NCBI RefSeq assembly: GCF_030269925.1
Contig: NC_085133.1
Location: 2,252,001-2,316,000, forward strand
DNA length: 64,000 nt
From: Bombyx mori
Lineage: Eukaryota > Arthropoda > Insecta > Lepidoptera > Bombycidae
Direction of reading: 5' to 3'
The notes beneath the pieces are model-generated. The model was not told the DNA's origin. It did not search any database and saw only the letters and a program-made list of their open reading frames with translations. Made by a program: the position numbers and the translations under genes. Below are positions 1-26,973 of this stretch, one piece after another (the stretch's first letter is position 1; each line of letters starts with the position of its first letter).

Positions 1-89
1 CGATTGACTTGAAATTGTAGAAAAAACATGTACTTAATGAATAGGCTAATATTTATATGAGTGTTGGACTCCCTACACCAGTTGCGGGG

Positions 90-176
90 GCGTTAATGAT
101 GAGAATCTTTGTGGGGGTGAGAAATAATAATGTTAATTTTAAATGCCCTGCGAAGTGGACGGGTACAGCTAGTAGT
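90..176 (+). repeat. Helitron-like repeat 3' end (first copy)
   Basis: The stretch from gcgttaatgatgagaatc to ggtacagctagt recurs at 1412-1490. Ending in CTAG followed by T fits a Helitron-type 3' terminus, but no 3' hairpin is obvious, so the class is an inference. Confidence 0.4.
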
Positions 177-227
177 ATAATAATACTATGCATATGATAT
201 TTCCTGTTTAGAAGCGATTAATCGTGC

Positions 228-471
228 CCTTATGACCCTGTGAGTTCGCAAGGGTAGTTACCACCGCCCCGCCTATTTCTGTCGTGAAGCAGTAATGCGT
301 TTCGGTTTGAAGGGCGGGGCAGCCGTTGTAACTATACTGATACCTTAAAACTTATATCTCAAGGTGGGTTGCGCATTTACGTTGTAGATATCTATGGGCT
401 CCAGTAACCAATTAACACCAGGTGGGCTGTGAGCTCGTTCACCCATCTAAGCAATAAAAAAAGAATCCAGT
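228..471 (+). repeat. Bm1-type SINE, 5'-truncated
   Basis: Carries the Bm1 body: gtgaagcagtaatgcgtttc, ggcagccgttgtaactatac, then tctatgggctccagtaac, ending taagcaataaaaaaag. The tRNA-derived head is missing. Confidence 0.85.
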
Positions 472-504
472 TATAAAGCCAGCGAGTGCTCGGTGCGCGT
501 GTAC

Positions 505-17357
<16,853 letters not shown>

Positions 17358-19951
17358 TTTTAAAGCAACCTTATGACATTTTACACAAAATTTTAAAATA
17401 AAAACCCTCCAAAACAACACGTTTTTCTTGGTATTCCAAATTTAAAACATTTTTCAGAAGACATCATATGACTTATCTATACAGCCGTGGTCTTTGTATT
17501 CATGATTTTACTCATCGATCTGGTATTTCGTAAAAAACAAAACATCAACATGCCAGCGACCGCATATGACTCATTTTTGGCTTGATTCCTTCAGACTTGT
17601 TCGCTCGTGTTGTTTCACCTATGTTGATGGCACTTGGTTGAAAAATAACAGGATTACGCTCACACCATTGTGTGCTCTATTTATAAGATGCAATCAATTA
17701 AATGCAGCGATCTGCAGGTGCATCGTAACGAACTTTTACGATAACGATTTAAAGTCGGGTTTCCTCACGTTAATACACATATTAACTGTAAATTAAACGA
17801 ATTTCACTATAATTAAACACTATTTGTTTATAATAACAGTTTCACTTTCTCAGGTACTAGGTAAAATTCTGTCTTTGAAAGTAGGTGCAACAAGTGTGTA
17901 GGCACACAAGTACAGCTGTTTGTTTAGACAGTAAGAAGCTACAGTTGTTAGCTCACATAATAGCGCGTTAATGAAATGTTCTTCCAGAATTATATGTTCA
18001 ACTAAAACTAAATGGAACCCTTTGATGGATTTTAGTAAAATGAATGTATATTTAATACACAAATCAAATTGTTAATCGTTTTGCATAAAATTGTTTGTGG
18101 GCCATCAAATCACTAGCGTATAGTACGCACACAATCAAACTTCAACGTCCTACTAGAGTTGTTTGACTGCATTTTTGTATCATAAATCGATTGAGACGTC
18201 TGTCCTCATCGAGCTATTTTGTTATTTCGAATGTTTTAGTTTGACTATTTCCTCTTTAGAAGTAAGTACGCATTCAGTTTAACTTCTGGCTAATATTTTA
18301 TGATATACAATTAGATATCTGAAATCACATAAATCAAGCCATTGTAAAGGGAATGAGATGATTATTTTAAGAATTATGAAAAAAAAAATTTTTTTTAATC
18401 GATTCTTTTATGACAACCACTGCTTAAAATTTGTGTCACAGTTTAATATTTTGATGTGTAATCTATATAATCTTAATATCAGGTATTTAATCTATATACG
18501 TTCCTTGTTATAATAGGGTAAAGATATGACTTAAGGGTCTTAGTTACCAGGTCATAAAAACCTATTAAAAAAAATTAATAGGGTATTGGGGTATTGTATT
18601 CGGATAGTGGATTATTTTGAAATTTAACAATTTCCCAAGGTAAAAGTCTAAGATGGTAAAATATCAAGGAGTAGTAAAAAAATAAGTTTTCTGAACAAGG
18701 AAAATTACTTAATTACTTGTAGAATCACAAGCTTGTAAGATGTACATTGTACATTTACGTACTTCAGCATTTCAGTAACGACCTCTAAAATAAATATCAC
18801 TCATTCGCTGGCTATATATAATGATAATGGTAATAATACACCCCAGGTGCAAATAAAAAATAATCAACAGAATGACTAGGTAGGTACTTACTTAGTGACA
18901 CGAATTTATTAGAGTTGTGAAATTCATCGATAGATGGCGTACTTTTAGAATTCATGAAAATCAAAATCGTAATAGAAAATATGAATTATTGCTATGAAGT
19001 TTTCTATAATTTATTGCCTTTGATACCACTCGAGCATTAGGCCAGCAACCAGTGGACAGAGAAAATTGAGCTTGGAAAAATACTGTTTGGATGTTAATTC
19101 CAGAACTCGGGAATCGAAAAAAACGTGGTTCTAGAAAGTACGAATGCTCACTATCCGCTACCTGAAACGATACAATTTCCAACAATTCTCCAGAGGACTT
19201 CCTTTAAAACAAACGGTACAAAACGCACATACGTTCCGCAGGGTTTTTATTAATGATAGGAGTTTGTGACCTGCAGTCATCTCAATTACAAGGTGAACCT
19301 CCATGAGATAGTCCCTAAAGTGACATTTAATTAAAAAGCTACGGACTTACAACAACGTTCAATAGATGGCGGTGCACCGCATTCCTGCATTCGTCTTTTC
19401 TTCAGAAACTAATAGCGGACGGCCAACCTGGTTTTAAGTAGTTTTAGCTATAGATATCAACCGCCTTGAAACATTATGTTCTATTCTATCAGCCCACAGA
19501 TGTCCACTGCTGGATATAGGCCTACCTCAAGCCTCGCCACAAAGATCGGTCCAGCTTGCATTCAGCGGACAACATTTTAGTTATATCCTATAACCGTACC
19601 CATGTTCCACGTTTTCCTAGGTCAATGAAAAGTTTTGACAAATAAATGCAGGTCCACGATAACTTTTGTTATTTCAGCAGGTAATGTGACTTTTAATTCG
19701 TAGTTAAATTGACAAAGAACATCTACATTGCTGTGTATTGCAACAGTGTATTATGTACGCAGGAGGTCTAAAATGGCGTCTGGCATAGACTATACACAGT
19801 TCTTCTATATAGCGTAAATTAAAATATTTTGGTTAAGCTGGCGATGAGTTTGCTGAAGGCTATCCGTGTACCTATACGGCCATGCGGGGAAAGACGAATA
19901 TCGAAAGCTGGGATGCGAGTCGAATTACCACGGTAGAACACTCGTCTAGAT
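17358..19951. other. Region upstream of Magi; no gene seen
   Basis: AT-rich. The promoter and any 5' UTR exon of Magi should lie here, but no core element could be pinned down. 18530-18560 shares a short dispersed word (cttagttaccaggtc) with 5709-5730. 19490-19585 (ccacagatgtccactgctgg, then aagatcggtccagc) looks like the 3' end of a common insect LINE. No open frame was assigned as a gene. Confidence 0.5.
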
Positions 19952-20264
19952 CAGAGGTCGGCAAAGTGCGGCTCCGGAGCCGCATGCGATTCTTTGAACT
20001 CTTGAGTGTGAACTCTGGCACAAATATCCTACGGGCTTGCCCGTCCTCTAATATTATCCAGCTGTGGGCGAAAAGCCGGTTAATATTGATGTCGATTATT
20101 ATATATATTAACCGGAGCAGTAGGTATACAATATAGCATTTATTGTATGATTTGCAATTAATAAACGCTTTCTACATTTACAAACAGATTTCAGGCTCTC
20201 CATTTTTATAAGTCGTTTTAATTTGCATATTTGGCTATTTGGCTAATAAGTTTGCCGATCACTG
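19952..20264. mobile_element. hAT-type MITE
   Basis: Imperfect terminal inverted repeats, cagaggtcggcaaa on the left and tttgccgatcactg on the right, are flanked by an 8-bp target duplication with one mismatch (gtctagat and gtctatat). 313 bp, no ORF. An 8-bp duplication and CAG ends fit the hAT superfamily. Confidence 0.85.
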
Positions 20265-20954
20265 GTCTATATGAATATGAAAAACAAAAAGGGCTAAATC
20301 CCGCCATAATACAAATTCCTTCCTTGTATATATATTCCTAAAAAAATTCGGAAGGAGAAGCTCCATAGAAACCAGTCGAACTGAACGCCAAAAATATTTC
20401 ATTAAGCATCAATATTTCAGAGATCCCTAGGTGTCATCAGGGATTTGTTTCGTTTAAATTTAAACACATAATGACGTAGGCACCGGTCGACAATTACAAT
20501 TTATAACACACTCATCGGTTGCCGCAAAAATAGCGTAAATTATGTATCGCTAACCAAATGTTCCTGCATTCCATAAAGAAGTTTTTACGAACAATCAAAT
20601 AATTTAATGAACATTCGTAATGGATAAATGTAGTTGGAAACAGCGCGAAAATATTTGAAGCAGCCGTTGGGACGTGACATTATTAATGTAATAGGCATAT
20701 AATAGGTATGTTTCTTCTAAAAAATAGAACGTTGAATATCATTTCGAGATTCTAAATTTCGATTCGAAATTAAATTACCTCTTGGTTACAGTAACGTTTA
20801 CCTTAATATTTAATGGATATATGTAGGTATATACCTAGTCTTGCCATAAATACTGAGACAAAGGAAAAAAAAATCTATTGCAAATAACATTTATTACCTT
20901 TACAGAGTGTTAGTTTAATACATCAATATAAAACAATTTAAAGTATAAAAAGCT

Positions 20955-22290
20955 TTAAAACTCCAAATTATCATGGCGTTTGGAGCAAGCCGTACTCTGT
21001 AAAACTGACCATAAATCATAATCCAGCGGATTAAGATCGGGACTAGACGACGGCCAGACTTCAGCTCTGATGAAGTCCGAAACGTTCGTTTCCAACCAAG
21101 ACTGCGTAGACCGAGCTTTATGACCTGGCGCCGAGTCTTGCTGGAAGGACCATTCTTGATTATTGAACATGGTGTTGTTAAGAGGCTTCACTACCTTCTC
21201 AAAAATGGTATCTTGATACACTTGTGCCGATGTTTTGAAACCTTTTTCACAAAAGGATGGCTCAGTCACTCTTTCATAGCGAATACCCCACCAAACCATC
21301 ACTGAAGGAAGTCCCCGAATCCTGATCACGCAGGAGCCAGTCACCGTCGACGCCCTAGACACGTCCTTACGGGTCCATCAGATCCAATATACTTTGCATT
21401 AGACGCCTTCAGCTCTAACACTAGGAGCAGGCTTAGGGACCTCGGTAACCGTACTCGTCGAACTCGACAAAGAGTTCGCCGTGCAACCTAACCCATGAAT
21501 TAGTTCGCTGAGTTTCTCGCCGGATCTTCTCAGCGGGTCGCGATTCCGATCCGGTAGTAGATTCATTCGCGAAGCAGCTACTCTTGAGCTGTTAGATCTC
21601 CTTCGGAGGCGCTCGGGCAGTTGTTAGCAAATCCCACCCCTCCTGGCTGAGCCTTTGCTCGCCCACCTGTCCTGGTGAAACTGGAAAGGCCTCCGGGCCA
21701 ACAGTAATCCTTCAATCTGAAGTCGGATAGTGCCCACGTTTTACTCTGTCGACTAATTGGGAAGCTTCCTTAGAGCTTTGAGCATAAATATGGTCATTTT
21801 GTTTGTTAAAATGTTGCTCAATTGTAAAAAAATTCTCATCCGAAAACAAAATTTTTCTATGACCTCCCTTTGCGTACCGCTTTAGTAGTTGTTTCGATTT
21901 TACCACCCTATTCTCTTTTAAATTATCCATTACGAAATGACCAGTACGTCTCTTATATGCTGCATGTCCTAAGTCATTTTTTAAAATACGCGACATGGTT
22001 CTTGGTGCTACCTTCATCTCCCGAGATAAAATCTTTTGCTTTCGGACAGGATTTCTTCGAATTCTTTCCCTTACTGCTTTGACCACCTTTTTCGTACGAA
22101 CAATAAGTGGACGGCCAGATCTTTTTCTGTCACAAACAAAGGAGGTCTCATTGCACCTATTAATAGCCCGGTACACAAACATTTTACTAATACCAAGCGT
22201 ATGGAGAGTTAAAAATTGCATTTGGCTTCATACCTACTTTGTGTAATGCAATCACAGCGATTCGGTTCTCTTTATCACCCCACTCAATTT
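20955..22290 (-). pseudogene. maT-type mariner transposase pseudogene
   Basis: In reading order: a short frame (GDKENRIAVIALHKVGMKP), a frameshift near 22210, then a helix-turn-helix DNA-binding region (SGRPLIVRTKKVVK, MSRILKNDLGHAAYKRR) and the first catalytic Asp in ILFSDENFF. The frame breaks after GHYPTS because a LINE is inserted. It resumes at 21305 with VMVWWGIRYERVTE, the second Asp in FQQDSAPGHKA and the third in PDLNPLDYDLW. The second and third Asp are separated by 37 residues, which defines DD37D. A stop follows soon after. With a frameshift, an insertion and a shortened C-terminus, it cannot make active transposase. Confidence 0.9.
21308..21716 (+). mobile_element. 5'-truncated Jockey-like LINE (diverged subfamily) inside the maT element
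   Basis: The 6-bp duplication ctgaag (21302-21307 and 21717-21722) brackets it. It encodes a C-terminus like that of the family at 7987 (SHRRRPRHVLTGPSDPI, ending TRQRVRRAT) and then a different 3' UTR (ggaggcgctcgggcag). No poly-A tail. Confidence 0.85.
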
Positions 22291-22497
22291 TAATATCGTA
22301 AAATATTGTACAATGTATTGGCGCCAAAATGAGAAAACTCAATGAGCAATCATATAGAAATGACAGATTCCAAATTCAAATGTAATATTTTGTTTATTTT
22401 TAATTGTAACAGTATTTATGGCCAGACCAAGTTTATGTATTAGAAACTTATGCATGCTTAAGGTTATCCAATTTACATGGACTAACAAATTCGCGGA

Positions 22498-22672
22498 TGT
22501 TTATCGTGTATTTGGTGCGAGTTTCTTAATGTTCTCGAAGTTAAGCATATTTTGTATGCAGTTGGAACAGTGCCCCCAGCGGCAAACGTACGCAAACGAT
22601 CCCATTCCATACAAATATGAGCTAACTTTTACGCTATCGAAAACGTTAAAAAACTCGCACTAAGCACACTGA
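22498..22672. mobile_element. Palindromic MITE, copy 2
   Basis: The right arm (acttttacgctatcgaaaac, ending actcgcactaagcacac) is well kept; the left arm is decayed. The core gcggcaaacgtacgcaaacg corresponds to copies 1 and 3. Confidence 0.75.
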
Positions 22673-22895
22673 TGGTAGGGAGTCTTGTGAGTATGCACGA
22701 GTAGCTACTACCACTCTGTCTGCTTCGGCGGTGAAGCAATAATTTGCTTCGGTTTGAAGGTCGTTTTACTATAAAACTGAGATCAGAACTCGTGTCTCAA
22801 AGTGTGTGAGGGTAATTGTGTTGCTGATATCTATAAGTTCCCGTAACTACTTTGTACCAGATCAGCTCTCAAGTCATCCACCCGTCTAAGGAAAA
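22673..22895 (+). repeat. Bm1-type SINE, diverged, headless
   Basis: gatggtagggagtcttgtga, then gtgaagcaataatttgcttc, then catccacccgtctaagg. Confidence 0.75.
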
Positions 22896-23208
22896 AAACG
22901 GTATAAATATGAAAGATAAAGGGATAAAATTTATTCAGTTTTCGTACGAAAGAAGAGAACTTCTTTTTCAATACGCTTTTATTCATGTTATCATTAATAT
23001 GTATATATAGCAATGTAAGCTAGAGACTTTGGGGCAGACTGTGCATGATAAAAACCATAAATAGGGCTAGCTGATAACACACGACGAAGGTTCATAGAAA
23101 GCGATCGCCTAGAAGAATATGGAACTCATGAAAGCGAAGGTTCGACGAGAGCTATTTCTTGTGTTCAAAATGCTAGTCTATTGAAGTGACAAGTGTAACT
23201 TTGAATTA

Positions 23209-23278
23209 AAAAAAAAAAAAAAAAAACAAATGTTGGCCATTTAGTAATATAGGCCAATGAGTTGGTGCGTGTGTTCCA

Positions 23279-23311
<33 letters not shown>
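23209..23311. repeat. Two poly-A runs
   Basis: About 19 and 31 A residues flank 50 bp of ordinary sequence. These are probably tails of decayed retroposons; the bodies are not identifiable. Confidence 0.6.
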
Positions 23312-23315
<4 letters not shown>

Positions 23316-23374
23316 TAAAAATTTTCAATCTACCTCCTTTTATCGCAGTCTGTCGCCACATATTCGTCTTTCGT

Positions 23375-23730
23375 ATGAAATACTTACTCAACAAATGCTC
23401 ACGATTCACTTCCACGGTGAAGGAATAACACCGTGTAATAAAAATCAAACAAGCAAAATTATAATTTGCGTAATCACTGGTGGTAGGACCTCTTGGGAGT
23501 CCGCACGGGTAGGTACCACCATCCCGCCTATTTTCACCGTGCAGCAGTAATGCGTTTCGGTTCGAAGGGTGGGGTAGCCGTTGTAACTATACTGAGACCT
23601 TAGAACTTATATCTCGAGGTGGGTGGCGCATTTACGTTGTAGATGTCTATGGGCTCCAGTAACCACTTAACATCAGGTGGGCTGTGAGCTCGTCCACCCA
23701 TCTAAGCAATAAAAAAAATAAAAAATAAAA
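23375..23730 (+). repeat. Bm1-type SINE, lacking only the tRNA head
   Basis: Begins in the tRNA-unrelated part (tactcaacaaatgctcacga, then aataacaccgtgtaataaaa) and runs through the whole body to the A-rich tail. Confidence 0.88.
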
Positions 23731-25149
23731 ACATGTTGCGCCGACCCTAAGGGCAAGAAGAAGAAGATACTACATCCTCAATGATTGATTCAGAAATGAG
23801 AAGTCGAATGAGATTAGGTACTATTATGGCGTTCGTTAAGCGTCCTAGGTACTTAGGTCATTTTTAGAACGAGGCTTAAGGATAGAACGTACGAATAATA
23901 ACAGGAGGATAACCTGCCTTTATTCCTGGTTGAATTTCATTCGCGGCAGTGCCCGTCTGCCATCGGTGTGTCCGTCAAATATGACAACAGTGTTGCGATT
24001 TTATTGAAATCTATCGGGTGACATTGAAACAGGCGACCTATAAACGAACTGAAAACAAGATCCACGCATTCAGACCACCCATGACTCACGATCACCCATC
24101 CAGTTATTATTTCCATCCATACAGGCATGCCTTTATGATGCTAGCCAAAATTACACCGTTACCTACCGCACCGCATTTTCCCTGCCACCTAAATTTTATA
24201 TTAAAAGGCACATGACTCGATCTTAGTCACGTATGTACGCTGGACGCAGACGCCAGAAACACATTGCATATTAGCTAACATAACCACTATCTAATTCTTT
24301 AATTTATAAAACGCGTCACGGTGTCAAGTTAACGCTGTTTTTCGCGCCATTTTTGAACAGACTTGTTTTTTTTTTTTAATTCTGTGCTTAAAGGATCTGT
24401 ACAGTACCGTCAAATTAACAGTGTTATCAGTTTGTGCTGTGAGTTTTACTAAGCAGAATAAAGGTAAGAATTTTAAAGTATTCCTGAAAAATTGTGGCGA
24501 ACAATACCTAAGACGCCGTGGTCGCCGTGCCGCGTCCGATTTGCCAAATCGTGCGAGCTCGGCCTAGCGACTTAATAATTATATCGGCGATACACATTAA
24601 AATCTGACTTGGCATAAATGTAGGGTTTCGTAAAACTTACGAGTTATATTAAACGGCTAGAATATTGAGTGGCAACCAGTGATGTAACCGGTTAGCGAAA
24701 CTGCGATATTTTCGGATTTGTGTATCCGATTATTTCGTGTCGTCTGTGATTTTTCTGTGTAGGACGATTTCTATAAATGACGTCGCCATTTTAGAGGCAT
24801 CATATTGAAGCGTGCATGGTGTACTGTTACATTTAATATTCGCATATAATACCACTGACATCTTTCGAAGCTCATCAAAAAGCTCGTTGCTCTACTGAAC
24901 TTGTTTAAAAATAAGCTAACCGTTTATTTATGAAGTGACGTGAATACAATATTGTATAGATAAATAATTTTAAATTATTAATGTAAACACCGCTAGTTTA
25001 CAGTGGAAGTATTTATTCTAGGCTTTAGAGCAGTAATGTTTACGCGTACATAATATCTTGTATTAAATGAAAATATAAAACATGTCGATTGTATACAGTA
25101 GGTGCAAATACGAGGCTAAGTCTTTTGAACGTAAACTTTGTTGTTGTTT
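23731..25149. other. Intergenic, no confident gene
   Basis: No coding exon recognised. Around 24420-24463 an insect initiator-like TCAGT (24427) precedes a short stretch that ends in aaag followed by GTAAGA. This could be a plus-strand non-coding first exon, but nothing confirms it. Confidence 0.3.
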
Positions 25150-25391
25150 TTTTTATTTATTACTTACATGGGTGGACGAGCTCACAGCCCACCTGGTTAC
25201 TGGAGCCCATAGACATCTACAACGTAAATGCCGCCACCCACCTTGAGATATAAGTTCTAAGGTCTCAAGTATAGTTACAACGGCTGCCCCGCCCTTCAAA
25301 CCGAAACGCATTACTGCTTCACGGCAGAAGTGATCACGGTTCAGGGTGGTGGCACCTACCCGCACGGACTCACAAGACGTTCTACCACCAG
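25150..25391 (-). repeat. Bm1-type SINE, headless
   Basis: gggtggacgagctcacagcc to acgttctaccaccagt; a short deletion follows cccacctgg. Confidence 0.85.
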
Positions 25392-25534
25392 TAGGTGTGT
25401 GTCCAAAAATGTAGGCCCAGGGCATATTCTTTGTACTCTAATAGAGTATCTATCCAAATTTTAACAATTACTTAATTGCATACCAATATTTACTTCTCCA
25501 AATTACATATTTTAATGAAATGAAATGAAATCAA

Positions 25535-25685
25535 ATCAAATCAATTTTTTTTTATTCAGCATAAATGAATGTACATACATACTTGTTGAACGTCAAAAGA
25601 ACTACCGCCAATTCACAAGAATTAGCCTCTGTCCTGAGAAGAATTGGCAAGAAACTCAGCGGGCATGTCTTTTTTTTTTGAAATA
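25535..25685. repeat. LINE 3'-end remnant with poly-T edges
   Basis: gaactaccgccaattcacaa, then gaattggcaagaaactcagc, between an (AATGA/AATCA)n run and a poly-T run. I recognise it as a common moth repeat end, but the family is uncertain. Confidence 0.4.
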
Positions 25686-26275
25686 TTAGATAAAAAAATA
25701 TTAATATTTTTTTTTTTTTGTAATATTAATTTTTACAATGAGTATTATTATAACGTAACAATTATTGTAATATCGAAATGCCCGTAGCGAGCAACTCATT
25801 CCCACTTTGTGCAATCTTCTAGAAAAATACATATTGATTATAGTTATACGCCTTACCGGTTTTCAGGTCTCTGAATAATAATAATGGAGAAAATTGTAAT
25901 GTCGTTTATCTTTGCTATTTGAACGCATTCAAAACACGCGCACCAGTAAGCTATTTACATTTTAGTTCCTTAATTAATTAGTCTAGAAATAGGACAAGGT
26001 TGTTTTGTCGCAAGCTCGGTGTTTTCGCAAAGGAATTTTGTAATTAATGACACTTTACATAGTATGAAGAATAATTGCGATCTCATATTCTAACGGAACT
26101 TAAGTTGTGGGTTTTGATTTCGTACTCTGCATTATTGCCTGATATGTGATAACGAAAATTTCCGTAAAGGATTAGAATACAGGCCATAAAAAAAAAAAAT
26201 AGTTTATGGAATATATTCTATCCGCGCTCTGACACTCGCTACCTTTGTATATATTTTTCAAACGAGATTCCGGCC

Positions 26276-26347
26276 TACTTGATGGCGAGCTGCTACCGTC
26301 GCCAATAGACGTCAGTAATGCCAGGGGTAGAGGCAAGCCGTTACCTA
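26276..26347 (-). repeat. CR1-like LINE fragment, left half (split by the R1-type insertion)
   Basis: gatggcgagctgctaccgtc to gccgttaccta. The right half continues at 32630. Confidence 0.8.
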
Positions 26348-26783
26348 GGGGTGCCTGACAGAAAACCTCCCCGAGTGTTCAGTGGCTGCTGGTCCTTTTG
26401 TTTTCTTGAGAGGACGAGCAGGCGCTGGGCCGGTGCACCCTGGGCGTGGGCAACAATCTCCTCGTGAGGGGTGAGAAAGAGGAGATTGTTGCCCACGGCG
26501 AATTTCTGCCGGGGCGGAGGAGTCGCTCCCGAGGGCTCTCTATCTGCGCTCTGCAGCTGCAGAGTACACGACTAGGGAGCAAGGAAGGGTAGACCACGGG
26601 CTGTTTTACAGTTCGTGGCCTAGGGGTCTCCGCTACGTGTACGTCGCGGTGATCGAGGTGGAGAAGACCGTGGGTTGCTCAACCTGCGGCCTAGGGGCAT
26701 CCGTGGCGAGGTGATTAAACCACGGTGCCGGGTGGTGGCTAGTTTAAGTTACTTTAGTTTCGTTTAGTTTAGCTACTTCATAT

Positions 26784-26837
<54 letters not shown>

Positions 26838-26973
26838 CTTGTAGATACCGACCAGCGGGCGGTATATCCTGCACCGGAGGCATCTGCGGGCCTCGGGAGG
26901 ATCAAACACCCTCCCAAAAAGAGCGGCCACATCGCCTTGGGGAAGTTATGTGCGTACCACCCAATTCTTTAAT
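26348..26973 (+). promoter_or_regulatory. 5' UTR of the R1-clade element
   Basis: GC-rich, with an inverted pair (gggcaacaatctcctc at about 26448 and gaggagattgttgccca at about 26480) able to form a strong hairpin, and an unusual internal run of about 45 A residues at 26789-26833. The element's internal promoter would be expected here. Confidence 0.6.

Larger units (their letters stand above)
20838..22427 (-). mobile_element. Mariner-family element, maT type (DD37D), defective
   Basis: Terminal inverted repeats (gtcttgccataaatactg on the left; inverse of cagtatttatggccagac on the right) enclose a transposase gene on the minus strand. A 409-bp LINE 3' end (21308-21716) is inserted in the middle. 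Without it the element is about 1.2 kb, normal for this family. A TA precedes the left end; the right flank no longer shows it. Confidence 0.9.

Noticed and set aside
24420..24463. Transcription start plus first exon
   Set aside because: Only a TCAGT initiator word and a GTAAGA donor; both occur often by chance and no downstream exon was found.
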